In this document: in pieces, positions 12,080 through 23,652 of the stretch
Layout: every line of letters begins with the position of its first letter
Numbering within the stretch: position 1 is the stretch's first letter
Assembly: GCF_014898055.3 (NCBI RefSeq)
Contig: NW_023601543.1
Location: 62,075,782 to 62,139,781, forward strand
Direction of reading: 5' to 3'
DNA: 64,000 nt
From: Talpa occidentalis
Lineage: Eukaryota > Chordata > Mammalia > Eulipotyphla > Talpidae
Made by a program: the position numbers and the translations under genes
The notes under the pieces: generated by a model
What the model was told of the DNA's origin: nothing
What the model saw: the letters and a program-made list of their open reading frames with translations, nothing else
Databases searched by the model: none

Positions 12080-12420
12080 GAGACCAAAAAGCTTGTCACA
12101 GTCTAAGGCACCTTCTAGTGGTGTCCCATAGGAAAGGGGCAGAAGGGGCCAGGCAAATCTGGAAGGAAAAGATCAAATTCAAAATACAAGTCTAGATGAA
12201 GGCCTCCCCCCGCCCCGGGTCTCTCACCCACATTTCTGTCTCTTTCAAGTGTTTCCTTCCATGTCCCCCAAGTCCCTGGAACAAATCCAAGGTCAAGAAG
12301 CAAGTGTGGCTTCTTCACATGTCTCTCTGCTCCATGTGTCTCCTCCAAGTTTTCTGCTCACTTGTCCTTTCTAGCTTCCCCTGACACTCAGCTCCACCCT
12401 CAGCTGTCCCCTTTCTATAG
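12080..12420 (+). mobile_element. Unclassified interspersed repeat, copy C
   Basis: Plus-strand copy. It shares GTCTAAGGCACCTT..CCCATAG..AAAGGGGCAGAAGGGGCCAGGCAA with copy B and the TCTCACCCACAT / TTTCAAGTGTTTCCTTCC blocks with both others. It contains a short C/G-rich anomaly (CCCCCCGCCCCGGG) where the other copies read CCATTTTTGG or CCATTGTCAG. Confidence 0.6.
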
Positions 12421-13229
12421 ACATTACACTTTTACAGAACTTCATATCAGCACCTATTTTTTTTACATGTCTAGCTTTACATGGAAAGAAGAGGGACCAA
12501 TACAATGACTGCTTAGCCAACTCAGCAGGCAGATAAACAAAAGTCCTTTTACTTGGTCTCCTTTAGAATTTTCTGCATTCTTTCTTTGCACGCCCAGTAC
12601 TGTGCCACACACTCATACAGACTCAGTTTGGAAGGATCTAGTTGGCCCTGAAAATTTCCCACAACCCCATAGGAAGTCCTCTGACCCCACCAAATCAAAA
12701 CCCTGGGGATCTCTCCCCTGAGTAGCTGATATTTTGGATGCCCTGCCCCCAGACCCTCAGCTGCCTCTGATTTGGGCTGAACAGTGGTGAATAATGTCTT
12801 TCCAAATCACCAAGCCTCTCACCTCAAATATCGGCTGGGTCTGTTTGCTTTTCTACAGTAAAGTCTTCTCAGAAACCCAAGAGAAAAGACTCAATCCATG
12901 CACAGGACCCCCAGAAATCTTGGGGGGTGGCATTAATGTTCCTGGGGGCAATTATTAACTGACTGGGGCAGTGGTATATGGATAAACGTCCCAGCTCCCC
13001 ATTATTTCATAAGAAAAATCTGAGTCACTTTCTGCATGTTCCTCATATAATCCCAGAGGGATCATCCCCCAGGGGCCACCACAGTGACCAGCTCAATGAT
13101 GCACCTCTACTGCCTTTTGTCTTTTCCCATTTCACATTCCAGCTCCCTCATTCTTAAACCTAGGGTCACTTCCCTAATAAACTACCAGCACTGATGTTCC
13201 CCTCCAGCTCTGCTTTCAGGAAACACAAT
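12421..13229. other. Non-coding stretch, no gene seen
   Basis: Unique-looking sequence with no coding frame or recognisable repeat. Confidence 0.45.
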
Positions 13230-13245
13230 GAAAGACACTGTTTTA

Positions 13246-13523
13246 GGGCCTCCCCTGGTAGCGCAGCGGTTGAGCGGTGGGCTGCAAAGCTGCCCGCAGC
13301 CTCTGTAGCGCCGGTGCTGGTTCGATCCCGGCCCTCGGGGAGGGTCCCACATGGCGCGCAGACCACTCCTGCCGCACCCGCTGCTCCCCTCAGCAGTGTA
13401 CTTCGTCATTCCGCCTGCTCTGTTCTCCCCTCTGGCTCTGGTGAACTCGCTCACCCTCCCACGCTTCTGACTGTGCCTAGTGCTTGTATAAATAAATAAA
13501 TAAATCTTAAAAAAAAAAAAAAA
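13246..13523 (+). mobile_element. Composite SINE, subfamily A, full length
   Basis: Sense copy, head to poly(A). It has an apparent duplicated CCGGTG/CTGG next to the B-box. A 16-bp target-site duplication, GAAAGACACTGTTTTA at 13230-13245, repeats at 13524-13539 with one mismatch. The 136-codon minus frame over it is an artefact. Confidence 0.92.
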
Positions 13524-13539
13524 GAAAGACACTGTCTTA

Positions 13540-14644
13540 CACTCGGTTCTCTGAGGCTGGCGCTGAGACAGAGTTGCCCGCAGAAGGCTCAATGTGGGGA
13601 GACCTCAAGGACACACCTATAAGGGGGTGGGCAAGGCGAAAGTGACTCAAATATGGGTGCAACTGAAACCTCAGCTGATCGAAATGGGTTTCTCTGGAGC
13701 TGGAGTGGCCCTCAGAGTCTCAGAGTTGTTCTTCTATGTGCAGGGGACTCAGCTGGTCATTGGCCCTAGGCCATATCTGGGAGGCGACCTTACCTTAGAG
13801 GAGGAAGTTCCCTAAAATCCACTGAGGATATCCAGGCAGGGGCTCGCCTGTGAGCCATCAGCACGCCATATTCCCAGCAACCCGGGTACAAGTGTGTTGG
13901 CTCTGAGGAAGCTTCTGGCATTGGGTTAAGCACTAGGGATCCCTTGAAACATCACTTTGTCACCTCTTTTTGGCAATTTTTAACAGTGATTGTTAATCAT
14001 CTCTGTCTGTCTCCTGTAGCCAGCCTTAACTGGGAAAGGGAACTTCCTTGTAGACCCAGTGTTTAGTAAAAATAAGTTGCATTTGGCATACAGAGTAAAT
14101 ATATTAAAGAAACCTAAAATCACAAGTGTAAAAATTGGCTGCAAGGTGCTAAACTTAAGTGCTTGTATATAATTAAATTCCATCAATGATGTGATGTTAT
14201 ATTCAAAACATCCTTTCTCAGAAGGGTTTTTCTTCTAAGCTGTGGTATTTTGGACTGTGGATTCTTTTTTTTTTTTTTTTTTCACACATTGGGTGAAGAC
14301 AAAAGTGTCTGTCAAGCCACTTGTTATAAAAGGGCAATTAAAACATCCTAGATCCAGTATGACTAACGGGTAAAAACCCTAGCGCTCCTGAAAATACATC
14401 ACTAATTACAGCCTCATTTAGTGGCAGGCCCAAACAAAAGCAGGCTACCTCATTTTTCAAATTTAAATAAAGAGCATTGGATACTTAGGGACTCTCTACA
14501 GGAAGGAAAGTGTGGCCACTTGCATCACACATTCTGTCAGGGAATCTCCTCTGTAGCAGCGAAGAGTAGCTCCACCTCCCTCAAACATCTGCCCTGCCAG
14601 ATAGACATCTGTACTCCATTTTGTCTTGTCTTTGAAATGCCCTC
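13540..14644. other. Non-coding stretch, no gene seen
   Basis: Unique or decayed DNA with a T-run near 14265-14282. No gene recognised. Confidence 0.45.
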
Positions 14645-15955
14645 CTTTTTTAATCGAACTTTTTACTGAGATAATTCTAGATTCATATGCAGTTTTAGGA
14701 CATAATGCAGGCGATCCTGTTTACCCTTTACCCAGTTTGTTTGATATTAACACACTGTAAAACTATGGTACAATGTCACAGACTGGTAACAGTGATACAA
14801 TCCAACCATCTTATTCAGATGTACCCACTTTGACTTTTGTCTTTGGGTGTGTGTGTATATGGGTCTGTGTGTGTGTGTTTAATTTCAATACAAGTTTAGC
14901 CTGGAACAACCACCGCAGTGGCATTCCACCACAGGCACTACACCCATTGTGCTTTTATAACCACACTCACCTCCTTCTACCCCCACCTTTAACCTCCCCA
15001 CATCCAGGTCCTCAACCCTTGACACCTGGTAACAGCTAATCTGTTCTCCTTTCAATATTGCATCATTTCAAACATGTTCCATACATGGAATCATGCCATA
15101 TACAACCTTTTAGAACTGACTTTTTTCACTCTGCATAATTTTCTGGAGATTCAACCAAGGTGCTGCATGTTGCATCGATAGTTCATTCCTTTTTAATGCT
15201 AAGTGGTTTTTTTAAAGAGTTGTTTATTTATACACACAAGAACTGGGGTACAGGCCAGAGGTGTGGGGGGGCTGAGAGGATTCACCAGAGACAGAGTGGG
15301 GAACAGAAAAGGCAGAATCTACTGAAATACACTGCTGAGGGGAGCAGCGGGCAAGTCAGGAGAGGTCTGCTGCACCATGTGGGGGTAGCTCCCTGGCTTG
15401 GGAATGAACTCGTGCTGCAGTGGCTATGGATAGCTGCACAGGTTGTGTCTTAACCCCTTGCACCACCAGGGAGGCCCGCTAAGTAGTATTTCACGGTATG
15501 AAGGTACCACAGTTTATTTAACCAATCACCAGTTGAAAGACATGTGGGTCGTTTCCAGTTTGGGGCTATTAACACAAAGCTGCTATGAACATACAAGTAC
15601 AAGTTTTTTTTGTGAGCATAGTTTTCATTTCTCTGGGATGAATTGTACTCCAACAGTACAATTGCTGGGTAAGATAGTAGTTGCGTATTTTGATTTTTTT
15701 TTTTTGCCAACCTATTTTTTTAGAGTCAAGCTACCATTTTATAGTCTTACCAGCAATACGTGAGTGATCCAGTTTCTCCACATCCTCTCCAGCCTTCGGT
15801 GTCATCACCATTTTTTATTTTAGTCATTCTGATAGATGTATAATGATATCTCATTGTGGCTTTAATTTGCATATCCCTGATGCCTAATGATAAAAACATC
15901 CTTTCATGTGCTTAGTCACCATCTATATATCCTTTTCTTGAAACACCTGTTCTTT
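14645..15955 (-). mobile_element. Old L1 (L1M-type) 3' portion, antisense, split by a SINE
   Basis: Read in reverse: decayed ORF2 C-terminal region with classic L1 landmarks (antisense TAATGATATCTCATTGTGGCT, CTCCACATCCTCTCCAGCCTT and TTTCTCTGGGATGAATTGT) followed by 3' UTR. The SINE at 15207-15477 interrupts it, and the L1 resumes on the far side (GCTAAGTGG / GCTAAGTAG). Frames are broken. Confidence 0.8.
15207..15477 (-). mobile_element. Composite SINE, subfamily B, inside old L1
   Basis: Antisense copy inserted in the L1 at 14645-15955, with a short duplication GCTAAGT(A/G)G at 15198-15206 and 15478-15486 (first G of the right copy coincides with the SINE edge). It is therefore younger than that L1. 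Confidence 0.88.
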
Positions 15956-17100
15956 TTCCACCGAGAATTTCAATTTTTTCATTTGTGTATAGACTAAGGG
16001 GGCAGAAGGGGTATTGCTAGGCCAAGCAGGTTTCTGGGTGTGTGGGGGAAGGGAGGATCTTAGAGGGGACAGGAAGTTTTTCTGGCTTGCTGGGCCATTT
16101 GTGTTGGGATGTTCCTTGCTGGTGCTGCCCACCTAGGTATCTCTCAGGAGGGCAAGAAGTTCTCAGGCTGGGCAGGGAAGGAGAGCACTTCCCCTAGCAC
16201 TTAATGTTAGCAGCGATCCTCACCACTCTCTCTAACAGCTGGTGCCAGGCTTGTCACATGTTGTCAGAAGGACATCCATCTGATACAGGGGAGGAATGAG
16301 CCACCTTGTTTGCCTTCTGTTGCTAGGTGAGGGGTGGAGAAACATGAGGTCTGCTCACATCTTCTGGTGGGTGGGAGGACATAAGCTGCCCTGAGATCAT
16401 GCTGTTCTAAGTCTGGGATCCCAAACCCGTTTACCTGTCTCTCGCCATATTTCAGGCTTCTGCTTTGGTTGCCTTTTGCATTATTTCCAAGGGTTATAAT
16501 TGTATTTAACTATAGAAGCACAGAGCAAGGTGTCCACACCATCTTGTCTGATCAGCAGTCTGAAATGTCCTTTTGGGGAGGTCTTTCAGCTCAGTTACAG
16601 TTACATTTCACCTTCTGCCATATATAAGAGAAGAGCGAGGTGATTAGTACCCAGGTATGTTCTCCTCCGACCTTAGTTGTTGTTCCCAGAACATTATTCA
16701 TAGAAGTTTGGAAAAAGGCAAATTCATAGATGTCGAAAATTTTATAGAGTCAAAGGAATCTTAGAGATCACCTAGGAGTGGTTTTTAAATATTCCTAGTC
16801 ATGGAACACATTTTTCTTCGTATGTACTGCAATAATGAAGGTCAACATTTAGACATCAGCCGAGGTGCTGGGTGAAGAAAGTGTGCTGACTCAGCCCTTC
16901 ATTGTTCTTTCCCTCTCCCTCCACCAATACATTAAGATTCTAGAGGTGTTCAGGAGCATAGTTTAAAGGACTGAACTATTCCAATCGCTACCTTTTACAA
17001 ATGAGCACTCGGAAACCCAAAGAGAATATATAATTTGCTTAAAGTAACAAATTAGTGACAGAACTGGTATTAAAATCTAAATCTCCTGAGTCATCAAGAC
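15956..17100. other. Non-coding stretch with a MIR-like end
   Basis: No gene. About 16960-17100 resembles MIR (CTTTTACAAATGAGCACTCGGAAACCC..AATTTGCTTAAAGTAACAAATTAGTGACAGAACTGG). Confidence 0.45.
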
Positions 17101-17104
17101 TAAT

Positions 17105-17400
17105 CCAAAAGAATTAAAAATATATATCCACCCAAAGCTTTGTACATGAATGTTCATTGTAGCTTTATTCAAAAGTTGGCATCAAACCATAGATAGGTCA
17201 ACAAGTGACTCAATGAACAAAATGTGGTATATGCATATAATGGCATACCTTACAGCAATAGAAAGGAATGTACGATAGATGCATACCACAACACAAATAA
17301 ATCTCAAAAGCATTATTTATAGCTGGAGAAGTCAGAAACAAAAACAATCCATATTGTATGGCTCCATTTATATAAATATCTTAAACTGACCTTAACAATT
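17105..17400 (+). mobile_element. Old L1 3' end, sense
   Basis: Landmarks of an L1M 3' end: CAAAGCTTTGTACATGAATGTTCATTGTAGC, ATGTGGTATATGCATATAATGGCATA and CAATCCATATTGTATGGCTCCATTTATATAA. ORF2 frames are destroyed. Confidence 0.7.
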
Positions 17401-18955
17401 ACATATTTTTTTTTCTTTGAGCCTTCAATATCACACTCCCTAAGGTGTTTAGCTCATAGAATTATTTTATTGACATATAAAGTGACTTCAATCCAAAATT
17501 AGGCTGTGTAATTTTGAACTCTACTCCTAGTTTCCATGTCTGTGAAATGGAGCAGCTGACCTAGATGATTTAGAAGGCCCCATCCTGCACTAAAACTACA
17601 AGGCTGTAATGCAGGAATTTGAAAGGCTATATAACACAAGGATATGGAGCAACCATGTGTGAGTTGAACAAGGAATTCAGGGCACCCTCAGTAGAGGGAT
17701 CCTCCTAGGAAAATAACCCCTCAAGTTATCTCTCTGTCTACCTAATTTCTGTTCTGTAACTTTAACAGGAATGATTGGGTTCCTCTGCTCATGGCTATTG
17801 CCTCCAGACATTTAAGACTATTCTCCAGGTCACTAATGAAACCCACAGCTCCTACCTCGTCCAGACAGCACAGCCCTCACAGGTTTATGTTACTGAAGGA
17901 GCAAATTCTTCTGCCACAAATTCTTCTGTAGCCTCAGTCACAGATTACTTTAGCAATGGGTATTTATTGTAACCCTTCTCTGGGAGTCTTAGAAATTTCA
18001 CCAGCTGGCCTAGAGAAGTCTAGAATCATAAAAGAAGTTTTTCCTCCAGCCGGCAGAGAAAATTAGAAGAGTGCAATGATCAACTGAGAATTAGATAATT
18101 GATACAACTCTCTAGAAACCCTCTGCTGATTTTAACAGACAGCCAAGGTCTCCATCTCATATCCATCCTTCATTCCTCTTAGAAGATGCGTCCAAATCAA
18201 GGCCTTCCATTCCACAAGAAGAAATCTGCTGAAAGAGTAGCAGGGGAGAGGAAACAGGTCACAGAGTTCTCTCTCCTGCCTGTGGCAGTGCAGTAGGGGG
18301 AGGCAGGCTCCTACCTATATCTCCTTTTCTACAATTTCTCTGCTTCCACTCTAGGTCAAGCATGCCATCTCTCACACTCAGCGTGGGTTATGGAGGAGGC
18401 ACAAGGGAGTAAAAAAGAAAGCAGGAAGACAAGAGTAAATTTTTAAATAAATTGTATCATGCTTGACCTATGCTAACCTCTGAAGGTCAATATTTCTGAC
18501 TTTCTAATCTACTTTGATTATTAGCGATCTTATTCTGTTTTGTCTCCTCTTCAGTCACCAACCATAGAAATCAACTCTGGCTAACTTCAGCCAGAGGGTT
18601 TTGCAGAATTGAAGGAAAGGCTCAAAAGCAGGACTTGGGAATGTCAGGAGATCAAGTGACTCTAAGAATTTCCATCAGGAACCTATAGAAAGCCCTTCTG
18701 CATGAAGACAAAAGAATGATTCTTCCCTGATGGTTCTCTATCCTTGGTTACTCTGCTTAAGATTCAAATTCTCAAGGCCTACAGTCAGATTGGCCTAGCT
18801 TGTGCGATGCCCTACCCTTTGGTTACTGGGACCAGAAAGAGAGAAGAGGGTGAGTCTGATTATCAGAAGGGAGGACAATCCTCACATTAATCATAGTCTC
18901 AAAGGCCATGCCACATAGTCTACCCATTTGATGTGCCACTAGCCTCAATTTCTAA
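17401..18955. other. Non-coding stretch, no gene seen
   Basis: Mostly unique. A possible MIR fragment lies at about 17500-17600 (TCCATGTCTGTGAAATGGAGC). No gene recognised. Confidence 0.45.
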
Positions 18956-18959
18956 CCAG

Positions 18960-19275
18960 GACCTGCTCTTGCAATTCATCAAATCCTTTCATCTGTTCTC
19001 ACTGCCTGAGCCACACTGTGTCACAACCCATGCCTGGCTGGCTCCTGCCAAGGTCTCAGAATGGCCCTCTCATGAATCCTCCCTTCTGCACTTGACATAA
19101 ATATAATGTCACATATTATAATTTGTTAATAATTTGTTAACATCAGTGCTACTCTGTTAAATGTCTGTCTCTCTCCACTAAGCTGGAAGCTCACACATAA
19201 CAAGCTCCATGTCTATTTGTTCCTCAACTGCCTGACAGATAAGGTAACACTCAGTACTTATTTTTTAAGGAACAC
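18960..19275 (+). mobile_element. L2 3' portion
   Basis: Follows the L2 3' layout: CTCTGTTCTCACTGCC.., then TCTCTCTCCACTAAGCTGGAAGCTC..CTCCATGTCTATTTGTTC..ACTCAGTACTTATTT. Strongly diverged. Confidence 0.55.
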
Positions 19276-20964
19276 AGAGAAAGAGAAGTTTCTGTCTTTC
19301 CTCTGGAAGAGTTAGAGCACACTTTGCTCTTCAAGGAGTAAGATTCTGATTTGGAAAAAGACCCCTTAGGCCTCTATCCAGCTCCCCAAATTCTAGGGTA
19401 GTTCAACAGAGTTCAGCACTGGGGTTTGGAGGCAAAACCACAGATCATGAGAAAATACCACTTTGCGACTGTTTGCTAGTCTTTCTCCCAGGCATATAAT
19501 TTCTCCAGGCATCTCATGAATAAGAGTAAGAGATTGTGGGAGGATTGAGGTATCAAATTCCCAATGTCATATCATAACACTCCAAAGCACCATAATTTTT
19601 ATCATCTGTATCTGAATCTTTTTATAAAATAAAGATGAAGTAAGGGAAAAAAATAATCCCTGCCCTCTATGATACTGACTCTAAATAGGGGATATGAATA
19701 AATGTGTGTTTAGTTTCTCAACAATGACCACTAGGATGTGTGTTTTTACCTAAGGATGCCATCATTCGAAGAGAGAATTGTATGATTTTAAAGCAGTGCT
19801 AATGTCACAGATAAATTATTGACCTCCGTACCAGACCACTCTGGATTTGAGTCTCAACTCAGTTACTAGCTGTAGGACCTGAATACTTAACCTCTCTTCA
19901 TATCAGTACTTGTAACTATAAGATGAGACTGTGGGGTTGTGGTAATGTCCACATTGCAGAGTGACTATGCAGATGCTCATTTAACATTTGAGCCTGACCC
20001 TGACAACAGCAACGTTGCCTTCAGCTGAGGTGGGATGCTTGGTCACATATATTGCAGTAGTTTTAAGAGTTTGGGAGGTTGTAAAGATAGGCCAGAAGAT
20101 AGTTTCAGCAGAAGAGCCAAACTCTTCTGCTTTAGAGATTAATAGAAATGTGTGTGTTCCAAAGCTAGATGCCAGAGAGTAGAGAAAAGGTCCAAGGTAA
20201 GAAGCAGCCACTAGGAATTTCTCATTGGTCAAAAGAATTGCAAGAAGGTGGATTTAGAATAGGCAGTTTTACGTTATTGCTGTTGTGACTGACACCCTCA
20301 AAAACTGTGACAGACACAATTGATTTTGGCGGATGATGTTTTGGTGAAATTGGAACAAGGGAGAACTTTCCCTTATGAGGTCAAAGTCGAAGGGTCAGAA
20401 AGGACTATGTCTATAGAACCCAGAATGATAGAAGCCCAAGGCTGCCAAGAATCTGGGGCACTGTCTTGGACAGGAAAAGTAAGCTTCTCTCTCAGAAGTG
20501 GGCTGCCAGGCTTCTGCTCACATGCAGGGTGATCAATATATGTTGATCAATCACAACTTATGAATTAATGAAAGATCAGCTTCACTGTTATTTTGTCCTC
20601 ACTCTGTCCCTTTAATATTTATTCAGTGGGAGTTACTTCCCCCACTCTTGAATGAAAATGCATGCAGGTTCATGGATTTTCTGTTAACTCTTAGGTAAAA
20701 GACAGTCTTATGCTTATTTGGCACCCCTAAGAGTCATGATTCAGAAACTGTGTCTAGTCTAAAATAAAACAGGAAGCAAAACTGTGCACTTGATTTGGCC
20801 TTGTAACTTTTGGCTTCAGACTGGACTTCAGATTGGAAACTTACAAAGGGACAAGTTTGGCTTATAGCCCATTTCTCCACTTTGCTGGTCACCTCTCTTC
20901 CCCCCAACGCCATTCCTCCCACCCCTGATAGGCAGACTGGCCAAATTTCAATCCTTCCAGGGTG
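19276..20964. other. Non-coding stretch with a MIR
   Basis: No gene. A diverged MIR lies at about 19795-19965 (GGATTTGAGTCTCAACTCAGTTACTAGCTG..AACCTCTCTTCATATCAG..AGATGAGACTG). Short frames at 19981-20532 show no known domain. Confidence 0.5.
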
Positions 20965-21006
20965 GTTGTTTCAATTCTCTATTGCTGTATTTTAAAAAAA
21001 AACAAC

Positions 21007-21141
21007 CGGGGCCGCCCATGGTGGCACAGCGGTTGAACGCTGGGCTGTGAGGCTGCCCGCAGCCTCTGCAGCACCGGTTCATTCCCCAGCCACCGGTGAG
21101 GTTCCCACAAAATAAACAAACAAATAAATAAATAAATAAAT
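21007..21141 (+). mobile_element. SINE copy with head and tail but no LTR-derived body
   Basis: The tRNA-like head (GTGGCACAGCGGTTGAACGCTGGGC..CGGTTCATTCC) runs to GAGGTTCCCACA and then goes straight into AAATAAACAAACAAATAAATAAATAA. The ~130-bp body present in all full-length copies is absent, and the break falls at the CCCACA/TGGCGCAGAC junction where LTR homology starts in other copies. It could be an ancestral head+tail form or a deletion. Target-site duplications are unclear because the left flank is A-rich. Confidence 0.8.
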
Positions 21142-21369
21142 AACCCAAAACTTGTTGACTTAAAACAGCATTATAGCTTGTAATTCTGCAATCCGGGCTG
21201 GGTTTAACTGTATAAATATGTTCTATGTAAAATCTGTTGAGAATGGAACATTCAAGATGGTACGTCCTCCAGGATGACTGCAATAGCCAGGACTGGCCAA
21301 GGATGTGTCTCACTTCATGTAAGTAGCTTGGGCTTCCTCAAAGCATGGTGGTCTCAGGACTGATTTCTT

Positions 21370-21655
21370 TTTTTTAAAAAAACATTTTTTTTTCAAAGAT
21401 TTATTTATTTATTTATTTATACAAGCACTGGGTACAGTCAGAAGCGTGGGAGGGTGACAGAATTCACCAGAGTCAGAGCAGAGAGCAGAGCAGGCAGACT
21501 GATGAAGTACACTGCTGAGGGGAGCAGCAGGTGGCAGGAGAGGTCTGCGCGCCATGTGGGACCCTCACCTGGTGGCCGGGGATCGAACCAGCGCTGCAGA
21601 GGCTGCGGGCAGCATCGCAACCCAGTGCTCAACCGCTGTGCCACTGGGGAGCCCC
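21370..21655 (-). mobile_element. Composite SINE, subfamily A, inside MLT1
   Basis: Antisense full-length copy with a perfect 14-bp target-site duplication AGGACTGATTTCTT at 21356-21369 and 21656-21669. It faces the head-only SINE 230 bp away, forming an inverted pair. Confidence 0.93.
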
Positions 21656-21885
21656 AGGACTGATTTCTTACCCAATCTCTGACTTCTAAAAGAAAATTCA
21701 AGTCACCAGTTCTTTTAAATAAAAGTCACTTCTGTCACATTCAATTGTTCAAAGCGAATCACAGATTCAAAGAGAGAGGAGAGATTCTACCTGTTCGTGA
21801 GCAGAACCTGATGTGTATACAGAGATGGAGGAATTGTGGCCATATTTGGAAACTAAACTCCACAGTAATAGAGGTGGTGCAGGTA

Positions 21886-22373
21886 AGGGTAGGAAGATCT
21901 CACTTAAACAACTAGGTCTCTGCTCTCTGGTCCTGACAGATGTTGAGAAATGACCCTTTCTTTCATGGCATCCTCAGCAAGCCCAATCACCAGGCAATTT
22001 TCTCTACAGTTATTCTCATTCAGGCACTGGTCATAAAGAATATCAAATTAAAACACTGAATTAAAACCTGCTCTGGGACAGACTTCTTTTTACAGGATAT
22101 AATTCCCAGTCCCCTTCCTGAAAAAAATGCTTAATCAGTTTTCTAGTAAACTCAATGTGATTAAGTTTCGGCGCTAGGAAACTAAGTACTCCCCCACCCA
22201 GCTGAGTGGCAGCCAAGTCAAGAATCTAGTTATCTTGAACAAGTCAGTCATTGTATGTTGTACCAATAATTATTATCTAACCATTCTCTTTTCCTATAAA
22301 ATGTCCCTATCAAAAGTAAATCTTTAAATTGATCCATAAAGGTCCTCTTCCTTTATTTGCATGATTGTTTTAG
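21886..22373. other. Non-coding stretch, no gene seen
   Basis: Unique-looking DNA between MLT1 and the next SINE; nothing recognised. Confidence 0.45.
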
Positions 22374-22386
22374 AGGTTTAAAATGC

Positions 22387-22662
22387 GGGCCTCCCCTGGT
22401 AGCCCAGCGGTTGAGCGCTGGGCTGCGAAGCTGCCCGAAGGCTCTGCAGCGCTGGTTCCATCCCCGGCCTCCGGCGAGGGTCCCACATGGTGCAACAGAC
22501 CTCTCCTGCCGCGCCCGCTGTTCCCCTCAGCAGTGTATTTTGTCAAGTCAGCCGTTCTCTTCCCTGCTCTGGTGAATTCTCTCACCCTCCCACGCTTCTG
22601 ACTGTACCCAGTGCTTGTATAAATAAATAAATAATTCTTTTAAAAAAATAAAAAATAAATAA
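22387..22662 (+). mobile_element. Composite SINE, subfamily A, full length
   Basis: Sense copy with a perfect 13-bp target-site duplication AGGTTTAAAATGC (22374-22386 and 22663-22675). A small deletion removes part of the CTCTGTCTCTGG segment of the body. Confidence 0.93.
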
Positions 22663-22682
22663 AGGTTTAAAATGCATGCTTA

Positions 22683-22783
22683 GGGCCTCCCTGGTGGCAC
22701 AAGTTGTTAAGATGTAACTAGGAGGCTGTCCTCAGCCTGTGCAGCACAAGTTCGATCACCTGGCCAGCCAGGGATCAACCCTA
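22683..22783 (+). mobile_element. SINE head only, subfamily B, joined to unrelated sequence
   Basis: A subfamily-B head (GGCCTCCCTGGTGGCACAAG..GTTCGATCACC..GCCAGCCAGGGATCAACCC) stops where the CCACATGG linker should lead into the LTR-derived body. The next ~200 bases (22784-22985) are not SINE and have no A-rich tail. They include a TGTATAAGAGAGC stretch that looks TATA-like, but nothing identifies them as LTR. Truncation, recombination or a different fusion are all possible. Confidence 0.65.
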
Positions 22784-23151
22784 AATAGTCCACCTCTGTC
22801 TTGTTCCAAGAATCCCTCTCCCAACCGTTGCCCCACCAAGTGCTGTATAAGAGAGCATAGCCACCCCTCTCCTGGCACTGAAGGCAGCTCCAGCTTTCTC
22901 AGGTGAGGCTCAGCCCACAGCACTGTGTCTCCATCTGAATGAAATACACGCCAGACCCTCTGAGTCACCCTGCAGAAGAGCCTGTCCCTAGGCTTGACCT
23001 AAAGGAGGAAGCCTCTACCTCGAGTACTTTCCCCTTCATTCCTGAGGAGGTAAACTTTCAAGGATCATGAAACCCATCCTTAGCAACATCATTTTAAAAT
23101 TGTGTTTTGGCCTTGTAATTTTATATCTGTTGTGCCTTGGATGTTGGCTCT

Positions 23152-23652
23152 AACTTAAATTTTGTTTTTGTTTTTGTTTTTGTTTTTTTATAATAAATTT
23201 TATTTTTATATTCCCCATACAATTGCAACCCCCTTATTTTGACCCCAATCCCTCCCCTCCCGCCCCCTACCCCCCCATAGAATGTCTCTGGTTCATAGTT
23301 TTTTGTTGATTTTGATTTTCACTTTCTTATAGTTATTCATTTTCCTGGTCCCTTATTTAAGTTTTCTAGATTCCTGCTATGAGTGAGACCATCCGGTATT
23401 TTTCTTTTTCTTTCTGGCTTATTTCGCTGAGCATGATCCCTTCCAGCGCCATCCATGTTGCTGCAAATTGCATGTGTTTATCTTTTTTGAATGCTGAGTA
23501 ATATTCCATGGTATATATGTACCACATCTTCTTGATCCAGTCATCTATTTCTGGGCATTTGGGTTGTTTCCAAAACTTAGCTATTGTAAACAGTGCTGCT
23601 ATAAACATAGGGGTGCAGGTGCTCTTTGGAATTGATGTCAAACTTAAATTTT
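23152..23652 (-). mobile_element. Young 5'-truncated L1, antisense, with target-site duplication
   Basis: Body 23164-23640. Read in reverse it encodes the last ~90 residues of ORF2, including CTPMFIAALFTIAKFWKQ and WYIYTMEYYSAFKK, then SEISQKEKEKYRMVSLIAGI and a stop, followed by a C-rich 3' UTR and a (GTTTTT)n/T tail. A perfect 12-bp target-site duplication AACTTAAATTTT flanks it (23152-23163 and 23641-23652). The reverse-transcriptase and endonuclease domains are missing, so it is inactive. It is closely similar to the L1 at 42.5 kb. Confidence 0.95.

Larger units (their letters stand above)
20965..21885 (-). mobile_element. MLT1-type MaLR LTR carrying two SINEs
   Basis: Antisense MLT1 hallmarks: TTCTCTATTGCTGTA at the edge, then CCCAAAACTTGTTGACTTAAAACAGC, AATTCTGCAATCCGGGCTGGG, and a tail ending near GGAAACTAAACTCCACAGTAATAG. 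It is interrupted by a sense SINE (about 21007-21141) and an antisense SINE (21370-21655). MaLR elements are ancient and immobile. Confidence 0.75.

Noticed and set aside
22387..22480. tRNA gene
   Set aside because: A- and B-box motifs are present, but they belong to SINE heads followed by a body and A-rich tail with target-site duplications; no cloverleaf that I could fold with a proper acceptor stem.
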